Source: Macrothele yani (Eukaryota > Arthropoda > Arachnida > Araneae > Macrothelidae). From it: a stretch of DNA of 64,000 bases. Under the pieces are notes generated by a model. It saw only the letters and a list, made by a program, of their open reading frames with translations, had not been told where the DNA came from and searched no databases. The stretch spans positions 105,226,021 to 105,290,020 of the forward strand of contig CM076991.1 of NCBI GenBank assembly GCA_039090855.1, read 5' to 3'. Positions 53,405 through 63,393 of the stretch are shown here, piece by piece. How positions within the stretch are numbered: position 1 is the stretch's first letter; the number at the start of each line of letters is the position of its first letter. The translations under genes and the position numbers were made by a program.

Positions 53405-54535
53405 CTTAACCTAGAAAACAATAGTTCCGTCACCGTACATGGTACGACTCGACTACCTAGTACCCCTCCTCTGGGTACACACGCACCCGAAAGACCCTCG
53501 AGTCCCGTCTCTCGGAGTTGCTCCGCACTCCTTCCCGTTCCGCGAACAACAGACGGACTACTCTTTTTCGCTCCGCGCTCTCCCTTCTTTCGCCTTTTCA
53601 CTATGCGTACGTCACTGACACTTCCTGGGACCGAGGGCATACTACCTCCCTCTCTCCGTTGGTAAGCTACGTCATCCTGGCCAGCGCGCTTGCAACTCCC
53701 CCTCCTTCGGCGGCGTCGATGATCCCACCCGTTCCGAGGGCGTTTGTTCCTTCCACTGGATAGCTAGACCTTTTGGCATACCGCATTGTCGGCGTTTCTT
53801 AGACTGGCTTAACCTACCGCAAAAGATACAAGCATATATGAACACAATACATTTTCCTGTATGCATACAATACTGATGGGCAGACAGCTAGCCTTCTCGG
53901 CGCCAGTCCTTCGTGAAACAATGTTTGCCGGATGTCATTATCTTAATGGGTCGATCTTTATCACACCCGAGAAAGGTGTCTCTTTTCCTGAGCGTGAGAA
54001 TTTCTGGCTTTCTTTAAAGCCTCCAAAATATTTTACAAAATGTTCTGGAACTTTCGAAAACTCCTTGTCTTCGTGGAATGCATTCTAGGTTCCATTAGAA
54101 AAATGCATATATGGAAGTTTTTCGTCGTACGCTCATACAACATACATTAATTTTTGTATTACGTTATAAAACATAATGTTCTTGTTACCAGTTCATTTAA
54201 TGTGTGATTTTCTGAATACACGGGCATAATGTTCTGTTAATTATGTGTTGTGCATCGCTAATGTTCCCGCTCTCACACTAGCGTATATGTATAGTCCGTC
54301 ACGGTTGTTTTAAGCTTTAAATAAATATTAATATATGGGGGATTTTCGAGATGGGGGTTGGCCATAACTCACCATGCTGGCCAAGCGGGTTGGTGAGTGT
54401 GGGATAGCATTTCCTCTAATCCCGATGGTATAGTTATACCGCTACTGGTGATCGTCAGAGCCCATTTAGTGGGAACAAGATGCACCACGGGAAGGCGCGG
54501 TTGAAATTTGGTAAAGAGAGGCTGTATTATGTTGC
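53405..54535. other. No gene recognised; GC-rich left part
   Basis: From 53405 to about 53770 the DNA is GC-rich, with further small hairpins such as GTACCC/GGGTAC near 53460-53478 and a donor-like TTG|GTAAGC near 53661. It could be the edge of an unknown transcript. The rest is AT-rich without motifs. Confidence 0.35.
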
Positions 54536-54539
54536 GCAT

Positions 54540-54664
54540 TACCTGACCTTACATGTTTGATCAATGCATCCTTCCAGTGCTTACATATGGTGCAGAGACG
54601 TGGACCTTAATTAAAAGAGACATACAAAGACTACTTTCACAAGCTACGGCCCTAAATGGCTGCA
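54540..54664 (+). pseudogene. RTE-type LINE scrap
   Basis: The plus strand encodes FDQCILPVLTYGAETWT at about 54558-54608, then IKRDIQRLL, as in the RTE copy at 14838-16000. It ends at the Tc1-D left end (TA 54665-54666). Confidence 0.75.
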
Positions 54665-54899
54665 TACACTGAGTCAGGTTTACATTAAGAACTCTTCCGT
54701 TTTACGTATTCAGAGCGCTAACGAAGTGCCACATGATATCAACGTCACGTGCGGCTACCATAAATTGTGCACACGTATCCTCTGTATGTAATCAGTAAAC
54801 GTTTTCCAGTAGTGGGGCAACGTTGCAACCTAAGGCATTTTGATCGCGGATAGATAGTTGGCGTCCGGAGGGCAGGTGCCAGTATTTCGAAAGCAGACG

Positions 54900-55680
54900 C
54901 ACTTCTTGGCTGCTCCCATACTAGTGTATCAAAGGTGTACCAGGACTGGACTAAACATGCACAGACATCCAGCAGGAGGGCTCACATCGCTCAGCAACAC
55001 TTGTAGGCTGCTCCCGTACTACTATATCAAGGGTGTACCACGACTGGATTAACCGTGCACAGACATCCAGCAGAAGGGCTCATATTGGTCAGCCACACCT
55101 GTTGGCTGTTCACGTACTACTGTATCAAGGGTGTACCAGGACTAGGCTAACCATGCACAGACATAAAACAGAAGGGCTCACATTGGCCGTACTTGTTAAC
55201 TGCTCCCATACTGCAGTATCAGGAGTGTACCACGACTGGATTAACCATGCACAGACATCCAGGAGAATGGCTCACATTAGTCAGCCACACTTGTTGGCTG
55301 CTTCCGTACTACTGTATCAAGTGTGTACCAGGACTCTATTAAACATGCACAGACATCCAGAAAAAGCGCTCACATTGGTCAGACACATTTGTTGGCTGCT
55401 CCCGTACTACTGTATCAAGGGTGTACCCGGACTGGACTAACCACGTACATACATCCAGAAGAAGGGCTCACATTGGTCCGCTACACCTGTTGGCTGCTCC
55501 CGTACTACTGTATCAAGGGTGTACCCGGACTGGACTAACCACGTACATACATCCAGAAGAAGGGCTCACATTGGTCCGCTACACCTGTTGTCTGCTCCCG
55601 TACTATTGTATCAAGGGTGCACCAGGACTGGACTAACCATGCACAGACATCCAGAAGAAGGACTCTTATTTGTCAGCCAC
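54900..55680 (+). repeat. 98-bp tandem array of the transposase HTH, eight copies
   Basis: The marker GGTGTACCAGGACTGG or a variant lies at 54934, 55032, 55130, 55224, 55322, 55420, 55518 and 55616. Each copy encodes, in its own frame, LLGCS-TTVSRVYQDW-like sequence and HAQTSRRRAHIGQ. Since 98 is not divisible by three, consecutive copies lie in rotating frames. The copies nearest the right are the most alike. Confidence 0.92.
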
Positions 55681-56465
55681 GCACGGTTGATCCTAAAAGT
55701 AAGCGTCGATGGTCACGACTGGTATCTCAGCAAAGACCAGCAACAGTTACACAGCTCACTCACCAATACAACAGGGGTGCAGTTTGGCCTATTTCCACAT
55801 GCACTATGCTCCGTGCTGTGCTTCGGCTAGCGTTCCGCAGCCAAAGACCAAAGAGAGTACCCATGATGTCGTTCAGTCAGGGTAAACAACGCCTCGCATG
55901 AGCCAAAGAACGTCGGCCATAGACTCTCCACAGGTAGAAGGTCGACTGGACTGATGCTTCCCGTTTCCTGCTGCATCATTCTAATGGCCGGGTTTGCATA
56001 GGCAATAAATGGTATGGAGTCCTGTCGTTTGGGTGCACAGTTGGGGTTCAACAGGCTGATGAAGATGGTGTTCTGGTCTGTGGAGCTTTTATCTGGCAAG
56101 CCGTAGATCCGTTGGTTATCATCCCACAAACAATGAATGGGGGACACTACAGGGACCTGTTAGCCGACCATCTCCATTCGTATCTGCAGGAGGTTTTCCC
56201 GGACCACTGTGTTATCTTTCAACAGGACAACGCACGGTTTCATCGGACTTGTATAACTACTGAGTGGTTGAAGGAATATGACAATGAATTCGCCACAAAG
56301 CTTTTGCCCTGAAACTACCCTGAATATAACCCAATTAATTATTTGTATAATATGCTAGAACGGTGGTGTGAGAACTGATGATCCTCCTCCACGGTATGTG
56401 CGTGAACTGACTGACGGAGCTGCTGCAGAGGACATGGGTCAGGTAACACATGGAGGATGTTCGAC

Positions 56466-57930
56466 ACCTTGTAAAGTCTGTTCATAGGAGTCTATACCTT
56501 GTAGAGTCTGTTCATAAGCGTATGTACGTTGTAGTGTCTGTTCATAGGCGTCTATACTTTGTAAAGTATGTTCATAGGCGTATGTACCTTGTAGTGTCTG
56601 TTTATAGGAGTCTATACCTAGTAGAGTCTGTTCATAGGCGTCTATAAATTGTAAAGTCTGTTCATAGTCGTATGTACCTTGAAGTGTCTGTTTATAGGCG
56701 TCTATACCTTGTAGAGTCTGTTCATATGCGTCTATACTTTGTAAAGTATGTTCATAGGTGTATGTACCTTGTAGTGTCTGTTTATAGGCGTCTATACTTA
56801 GTAGAGTCTGTTCATAGGCGTCTATACCTTGTAAAGTCTGTTCATAGTCGTATGTACCTTGTAGTATCTGTTCATAGGCGTCTATACCTTGTAGAGTCTG
56901 TTCATAGGCGTATGTACCTTGTAGTGTCCGTTCATAGGCGTCTATACTTTGTAGAGTCTGTTCAAAGGCGTCTATACCTTGAAGAGTCTGTTCATAGGCG
57001 TCTATACCTTGTAGAATCTGTTCATATTCGTCTATATCTTGTAGAGTCTATTCATAGTCGTCTATACCTCGTAGAGTCTGTTCATAGTCGTCTTTACCTC
57101 GTAGAGTCTGTTCATAGGCGTATATACCTTGTAGAGTCTGTTCGTATTCGTCTATACCTTGTAGTGCATGTTCATAGGCGTCTTTACCTTGTAGAGTCTG
57201 TTCATAGGCGTCTATAAATTGTAAAGTCTGTTCATAGTCGTATGTACCTTGAAGTGTCTGTTTATAGGCGTCTATACCTTGTAGAGTCTGTTCATATGCG
57301 TCTAATCTTTGTAAAGTATGTTCATAGGTGTATGTACCTTGTAGTGTCTGTTTATAGGCGTCTATACCTTGTGGAGTCTGTTCATATTCGTCTATACCTT
57401 ATAGTGTCTGTTCATATGCGTCTATACCTTGTAGTGTCTGTTCATAGGCGCCTATATCTTGTAGTGTCTGTTCATAAGAGTCTATACCTTGTAGAGTCTG
57501 TTCATAGGCGTATGTACCTTGTAGTGTCCGTTCATAGGCGTCTATACTTTGTAGAGTCTGTTCAAAGGCGTCTATACCTTGAAGAGTCTGTTCATAGGCG
57601 TCTATACCTTGTAGAATCTGTTCACATTCGTCTATACCTTGTAGTGTATGTTCATAGGCGTCTTTACCTTGTAGAGTCTGTTCATAGGCTTCTATACCTT
57701 GTAGAGTCTGTTCATATTCGTCTATACCTTATAGTGTCTGTTCATATGCGTCTATACCTTGTAGTGTCTGTTCATAGGCGTCTATACTTTGTAGTGTCTG
57801 TTCATAAGCGTCTATACCTTGTAGAGTCTGTTCATATGCGTCTATACCTTGTAGTGTCTGTTCATAAGCGTCTATGCCTTGTAGGATCTGTTCATAGGCG
57901 TCTATACCTTGCAAAATCTGTTCCTAGATG
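56466..57930 (+). repeat. 30-bp coding minisatellite, about 49 copies
   Basis: The unit is TCTGTTCATAGGCGTCTATA then CCTTGTAGAG. It keeps frame and encodes the ten-residue repeat LVESVHRRLY, giving open stretches of 181 and 244 codons. A 19-unit block repeats at a distance of 570 bp (markers near 56638 and 57208). It is bounded on both sides by Tc1 transposase coding sequence. Confidence 0.95.
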
Positions 57931-58078
57931 TCTGCGAGCCGTGACTGCGCAGAAAGGTGGACAAACGAGTTATTAGGCAGGTGTTCCTAATGCAAAGGTA
58001 ACTCAATGTAAGAGACAGTGAATGTTTGGCGCATTTTTTTCCGTATTTGTAAGAGCCTAATACATATTTAATACCACA

Positions 58079-58400
58079 GGCATGGCGCAGCTGGTTAAGT
58101 CGCTATGCATTGTGTGGGAGGCGGACGTTTCTGGCAGGTGTTCGACCCCGGACTTGCCGACCATTCAACCTGCGGTTTTTCCGCAGGTTTCCGCAGACTC
58201 CATGTGTTGGGGACGCGAATGCGTAAATGGCTCTTCTGAAGTCGGCCCCGGAGGCGCTTTGTCACTGAACCCCATTTCCCAGGATGCCTGTGTTTATCAG
58301 TTGAGTCTCGATGCGCTGGTAGTAAAACAATGTAAGACGAATGAAATCTGATGCCCCATGGTTACGGGAATATTACTCATGGTTGTTGATGATGAATACA
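58079..58400 (+). repeat. tRNA-derived SINE, family B, copy 2
   Basis: The head is CATGGCGCAGCTGGTTAAGT (box A) with AGGTGTTCGACCCC (box B). The body shares CCGCAGACTCC and GGGACGCGAATGCGTA with 13200-13555. The tail is (GAT)n-like near 58385. Confidence 0.82.
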
Positions 58401-58451
58401 TATTTAATAGTTAATCCATTAAAATAAAGACTTTTCAGCACGTCTTTTGTA

Positions 58452-59323
58452 AAGCAAGTTAATAAAATCATGCATTGCATTGATTATGATACGCTTTCCA
58501 ACATGCCAGAAATCATTACTCAAGTTAGGAGGATAATGGCTGTGAAATAAATATCGCTCCTTTGTCCTGACCTTTGACCCCATTTTGATGATATTATACA
58601 GAACCGATTCAGTATACCTCCGGAAAAACATGATAAAGTTTTGTCGCAATCGTAGCATTTTTGTCAAGTTATGAGGATAATGGCTGTGGAATAAATCTCA
58701 CTCCTGTGACCTGACCTTCGACCCCATTTCGATATTCAACAGAACCTGTTCAGTGTACCTCTAGAACAACATGATAAAATTTTGCCGCAATCGAAGCATT
58801 TTTACGTAAGTTATAACGCATAAGGGCAAGATAATGGATACCACTCCTATGTCCTGATCTTTGACCCCATTTCGCCCATTTTTAATAGAATTCATTCTAC
58901 GGCGGTCCCCTACCACATATGAAAATTTCATCGAAATCGAGCCATTTTTACGCGTTATGATGCATAAGGACAACGAAATGAATCCCGCTCCTATGTCGTG
59001 ACCTTTAACCCTATTTCCTCCGTTTTCAATAGGGTTCGTTCCCAGGTAGTTCCCTACCACATAATAAAATTTTATCGAAATCGAACGATTTTTACCCAAG
59101 TTATGACGAATAAGGACAATGGAATGGATCCAGCTCCTATGTCGTGACCTTTGACCCCATTTCGTCCATTTTCAATAGGGTTCGTCCCCAGGTGGTCCCC
59201 TACCACATGCTAAAATTTCATTGAAATCGAACAATTTTTACGCGAGTTATCGTGCGGACGGACAGAAGGACAAAGCTGGAGCATATACGCTTTTTCAACC
59301 TGCGGTTGGAAAGCGTAAAAAAG
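58452..59323 (-). repeat. Complex repeat D, copy D (longest)
   Basis: Minus-strand copy with about five or six subunits of the GACCTTTGACCCCATTTCG type. Ends TACGCTTTCCAACATG (58490) and GGTTGGAAAGCGTA (to 59317), and GGACGGACAGAAGGAC near 59256. It abuts repeat E copy 2. Confidence 0.82.
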
Positions 59324-59334
59324 ATCGTGCTTAT

Positions 59335-61065
59335 GTTATCGGTTTGTCCGTCCGTCCGTCCGTACACACACCATATCTCTGCAACTATTAGTCTGATTTG
59401 AAAAATTCTTTTGTGCATTGGGAAGCTTGAAATGTGCGAATGATGATCCTTTATTTCGATTTTTTTACGATGCACAATTTTGCCGCTAGAGGGCGTAAAC
59501 GCAAATGATGTCGAAATCAAAATACATTTTATTAAATATATTTGTTTCCAAGCATTCGATTGGAATTTTGTTTTACTTTTCGATTCCATTTATGTCGAAG
59601 ATTATTTTAGGTATAGTCACTTTCTCAAGTTACGCATAGATTTTCCGGTAGGAGGCGTAAAAATAAATTACGTTTTCCCCGATGTCTCTTTTTCTAAAAC
59701 TCCGATTTGAAAATTTATTTCTTCAGCGGATACAGCTCGCGATGAAAAATCTTTTGGGTATAATTTTTAATTTTTGGTAAAGAACACTTTGCCCACCAGG
59801 GGGCGTAAACGTTAATTTTTGCTTCTGATGTATTTGCCATGAAATCTGAGCTTCTAAAATCTCGATTGAAAAAATTCGTTTGTGGACCGCTACTACTCAC
59901 TTCGACAAACCTTTCGGAATATTTTCTTCTTAAAATATTGCACGGTTTCGCCGACAGGGGATGTAGATATATATCTTAGCTTTGTCAATATGCTTCTAAT
60001 GGTCTGATTTGAAAAATTCTTTCTTTATTGGATAGAGTTACCGGTGTGACATGTTTTCCATATAATTTCAAAATTTCGAAGTATTTTATAGACTTTTCGC
60101 TAGGGGGCGTAATGATAAATTGCGTTTCCCCTTATATCTCTGCTTCTAAATCTCCGATTTGAAAAAGTGTTTCTGCACCAGGTACAGCTCCTGATGGGAA
60201 ATCCTTTGCATATAATTTCTAGTTTTTGGTAAAAAATGGTTTAGCCACCATGGGGCGTAAGTCTTAATTTCCTCTTTCATGTATTTGCAGCAAAATCTGA
60301 GCTTCTAAAATCTCGATTGAAAAAAATTCGTTTGTAGACCGATACTACTCACGTCGACAGACATTTTAGGAATATTTTCTTCTTAAAATAATGCATGGTT
60401 TCTACGCCAGGGGGCGTAGATGTATATCGTATTTTTGTCAATATCTCTCATTCTAAGAGTCAGATTTGGAAAATTCCTTCTTTGTTGGATAGTGTTCCTG
60501 ATGCAAAATGTTTTTCATATAAATTTAAAATTTTCAAGTAAATCATAGTCTTTCCTCTAGGGGGCGCAAACGTAAATTGTGTTTTCCCCGATATTTCTGC
60601 TTCTAAAACTCCGATTTGAAAAAATTCTTCCTGTATCGCATACAGCTCATGAAGGAAAATGTTTTTCATATATTTCTAATATGTGGTAGAGAATGGTTTT
60701 GCCATCTGGGAGCATAAGTGCTAATTTCTGCTTCTGGTGAATTTGTAGCAAAATCTGAGCTCCTGAAAACTCGACTAAATATTTTTTTCTTGGACCGATA
60801 CCGCTCACATCGAAAAACTTTTTGAGAATACGTTCTTGCTCAAATAAAGCATGGTTTCACGCTAGGGGGCGTACATGTGTGCCTTATATAACATTTATCC
60901 ATATCTCTGGTTCGCAGGGTCCGATTTGAAAAATGCTTTCTTTGTTGGATAGCGTTTCCGCTGCCAAATGTTTTTCATATTAATTCAAATTTTTCTTAGC
61001 TCATAAATCTGCAACCAAAGGGCGTAAGTTCACCATTCCGTTTACAGCAGTATCTGCGGGATTAG
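59335..61065 (-). repeat. Complex repeat E, copy 2
   Basis: The inverted full-length counterpart of 23622-25355. It starts on the minus strand near 61060 with TGCTGTAAACGGAA and TACGCCCT, and alternates the same three subunit types with markers near 60860, 60410 and 59960. It ends in (GTCC)n at 59343-59362. Confidence 0.8.
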
Positions 61066-61204
61066 AAACCTGATTGAAGAACTTCTTTCTTCGGTCAAAT
61101 ATTACTTTTTTCCAGACTGGTGCCATTGACTTTGTATAGCTCTGATAAATTTAATTTACGTTAGAAGGGATTCAAAAGACGCATTAAACCCGAGAATTCG
61201 GTGT

Positions 61205-61420
61205 CATCTTTCCTTTTGTTTTCTTCATTGAAGGTTTATTCGACCACCGTGAGCAATTCAATGGGCTATAAGCAGTCGCCGGTCCTTAATTTAGAACAAC
61301 TGGTTCCTTCGTGCCGTAAGACGAACACAACATCCACGCCTCACGGGATTCGAACCCGGCCCCTTTCTCGTATCAATGGTCGTAAGCCAGCACTTAGACC
61401 ACTGCGCCACCGGTGCGGCT
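61205..61420 (-). repeat. SINE-A, copy 4 (older)
   Basis: Head CCGCACCGGTGGCGCAGTGG on the minus strand, box B and body are recognisable, with indels and no poly-T tail left. It sits 14 bp from the Tc1-C left end. Confidence 0.85.
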
Positions 61421-61434
61421 AATACACTGAGTGG

Positions 61435-62645
61435 CCACTTTATTATGACCACCTGACAGTTTTAAGAAAATGAGCTATAGCTGCACGCTGTTCCCGCCAG
61501 AGGGCGAGAGTAGTATAAAAAGGGAAAGCTTAGTGCTTGCAACAGTAGTAGAAGTAATTTTTGGGTGACGAGATGGGTAAAAAATGCGATTTGACGGACT
61601 TTCAACGTGGAATGATTGTAGGAGCTCGGAGCCATGGTGCGAGTATCACCGAAACCGCCACATTCGTGAAATGTTCCAGAGAAGCTGTTGTTAAAGTGTT
61701 TAAAGACTAGACTGTCAGCCAAAAAACTGGGTCTCTACGTGCAATGTGTGGTCGTCATCGACTAGTGACTGCTCGGGCGGAACGGAGAGTGTCCAGACTG
61801 ATAACAGACAACAGAAAGGCAACAGCGCAGCAAATTACAGACCATTTTAATCAAGGATCCCCTCAAATGATCTCTGCACGCTTTGTTCGCCGTACACTGC
61901 ACCGGATAGGATATGGCAGCCGAAGGCCTGTTCGAACACCTTTGCTGTCTGCAGTTAACAGGAGAAAACGTCTCTAGTTCGAACAGGACCACAAGGATTG
62001 GACAGTCGATAATTGGAAACAAATTATGTGGTCCGATGAATCACGTTTTCAGTTGCACCATGCCGATGGTCGAGTGAGAATTTGGCGGAAGCAGCACGAA
62101 AGCATGGACCCCAAATGCATTGCTACAACCCTTCAAGCTGGTGGAGGCAACGTTATGGTTTGGGGAATGTTTTCCTGGCATAATTGGGCCCTTTAATTCG
62201 TGTTGATCAATGTCTGACTGGCACATCATATCTAAACATCGTTGCGGACCAAGTGCATCCTGTCATGTGGATGGTTTATTCCAATGGCGATGGCTACTTT
62301 CAACAAGATAATGCGTCCTGCCATAGTGCTCGTACTGTACAGGATTGGTTTCAGGAATATGCCGGTGAGTTTACTTTGCTTAGGTGGCCCCCACAATTTC
62401 CAGATCTCAAACCCATTGAGCATTTGTGGGATGAAGTTGAACGAGCCATCAGACAGCTGGATCCCCAACCCTGCAATCTCACACTGCTGGAAAGTGCTAT
62501 TCATCGAGCATGGTCTCAGATTCCACAAACCACCTATCAACATCTCGTGGAGTCCATGCCACGAAGAATCGACGCAGTATTAAAGGCAAAAGGTGGCCCA
62601 ACAAAGTTCTCAGGGGGATGGTCCTAATAAAGTGGCCACTCAGTA
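61435..62645 (+). mobile_element. Tc1-like element Tc1-C
   Basis: The 1211-bp element has TA at 61433-61434 and 62646-62647. Ends CACTGAGTGGCCACTTTATT and, in reverse complement, TACTGAGTGGCCACTTTATT are near-identical over at least 20 bp. It holds one transposase gene on the plus strand. Confidence 0.95.
61573..62627 (+). pseudogene. Tc1-like (DD34E) transposase, few lesions
   Basis: ATG at 61573: MGKKCDLTDFQRGMIVGARS, then the HTH ITETATFVKCSREAVVKVF and the linker. The catalytic core reads QIMWSDESRFQLHHADGRVR (first Asp), GDGYFQQDNASCHSART (second Asp) and LKPIEHLWDEVERAIR (Glu). The C-terminus is SMPRRIDAVLKAKGGPT, ending near 62627. The only lesions seen are TAG stops at 61707-61709 and 61975-61977 and one frameshift near 62190. 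All three acidic residues remain. It is a relatively young inactive copy. Confidence 0.93.
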
Positions 62646-62649
62646 TATA

Positions 62650-63390
62650 AAGATACCACTAATACGTAACTTTTCGAAGCCGTGTTAAAAGTGTTTGCAA
62701 GGGAATGGAAGCCCACAAGAAACTGATGAACTAAGATTTCAGAAAAAAATGAACTATTCTCAGTTCTTTATTTTTGAAGTAAAGTTTTAATGCTTCGTGG
62801 TACTTGGTCAGGACGTACTGGTATTAATGCCCTAAATTGAGTGCGTAAGGATGTTCAAGTGGTCAAGAATACAAGTCAGCACCATTTATTTAAATTTAGT
62901 CTCCGCTATTTTAAAATAATAACTGACCTTATTTTCCATTTCAGTGTTCTTTTACGACTAGGGGAAGGGTTGTTTGTTTTTAAAGGAGGCTTATCAGATC
63001 GAAAAGGAAAGACGCTTAATCCGTTTAAACAGAAAAGAAAATAGGACGAATACTGGACGAAAACTCCTGCGGCAATGCAGACATGGTTATTTTCAGAATT
63101 TATCCAATGCTACTTACTGTGTGCAAAATCTGTGCCTAAAACAAATGTTCGAAGTTGAGATTTACAAAAGAAATACGTGGAATTTCTGATTGCTGAAACA
63201 ACTGCAGAAAGTTTGTTAATATTCAGTAGAAACCCTTGCTTTTTGAAATAAAGAGTTTTTTTTTTTCAAAGTATTTAACTTTGAGTTTTAAGGATAACGA
63301 TATAGATTTTTAAGATTATGCAAGATGTTTTTAAACATATCGCAAATTCACACCATCTTGAAGGCAGTGACAAAAAATTAGTGCATATTT
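62650..63390. other. No gene recognised
   Basis: AT-rich unique DNA with a T-run at 63259-63268. No motif was seen. Confidence 0.45.
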
Positions 63391-63393
63391 GTA

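Larger units (their letters stand above)
54830..57976 (+). pseudogene. Tc1-like transposase with two internal tandem expansions
   Basis: Coding begins LRHFDRG-stop-IVGVRRAGASISKAD near 54835, then the HTH ALLGCSHTSVSKVYQDW. The HTH segment is then repeated (98-bp unit, 54900-55680). Coding resumes with QRPATVTQLTHQYN (about 55735), VDWTDASRFLLHHSNGRVC (first Asp, about 55960) and VIFQQDNARFHRT (second Asp, about 56230). The Pro-Glu region follows as PEYNPINYLYN, where the third acidic residue is replaced. Near 56450 it enters the 30-bp array, whose translation LVESVHRRLY copies the normal C-terminal helix. It leaves as SVPRCLRAVTAQKGGQTSY and a stop at 57976. Confidence 0.85.
54667..58008 (+). 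mobile_element. Tc1-like element Tc1-D, enlarged by internal repeats
   Basis: The left end CACTGAGTCAGGTTTACATT and right end, in reverse complement, CATTGAGTTACCTTTGCATT both continue toward AAGAAC or AGGAACACCTG. TA is at 54665-54666 and 58009-58010. The span is 3342 bp against a usual 1.2-1.6 kb. The excess is two tandem arrays inside the transposase gene. Confidence 0.85.

Noticed and set aside
53350..53640. 96-codon minus-strand frame in the GC-rich island
   Set aside because: Gly/Arg/Ser-rich with no motif. It overlaps the hairpin modules and fits chance in GC-rich DNA.
54340..54520. tRNA-like TGGCCAAGCGGGTTGG resembling a box A
   Set aside because: No box B at a proper distance and no dispersed copy in the window, so I did not call a SINE or tRNA gene.
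56672..57976. Long open frames (181 and 244 codons) that look like a repetitive protein gene
   Set aside because: They are the translation of the 30-bp minisatellite. A period divisible by three keeps frames open on both strands, and the array lies inside a decayed Tc1 transposase.
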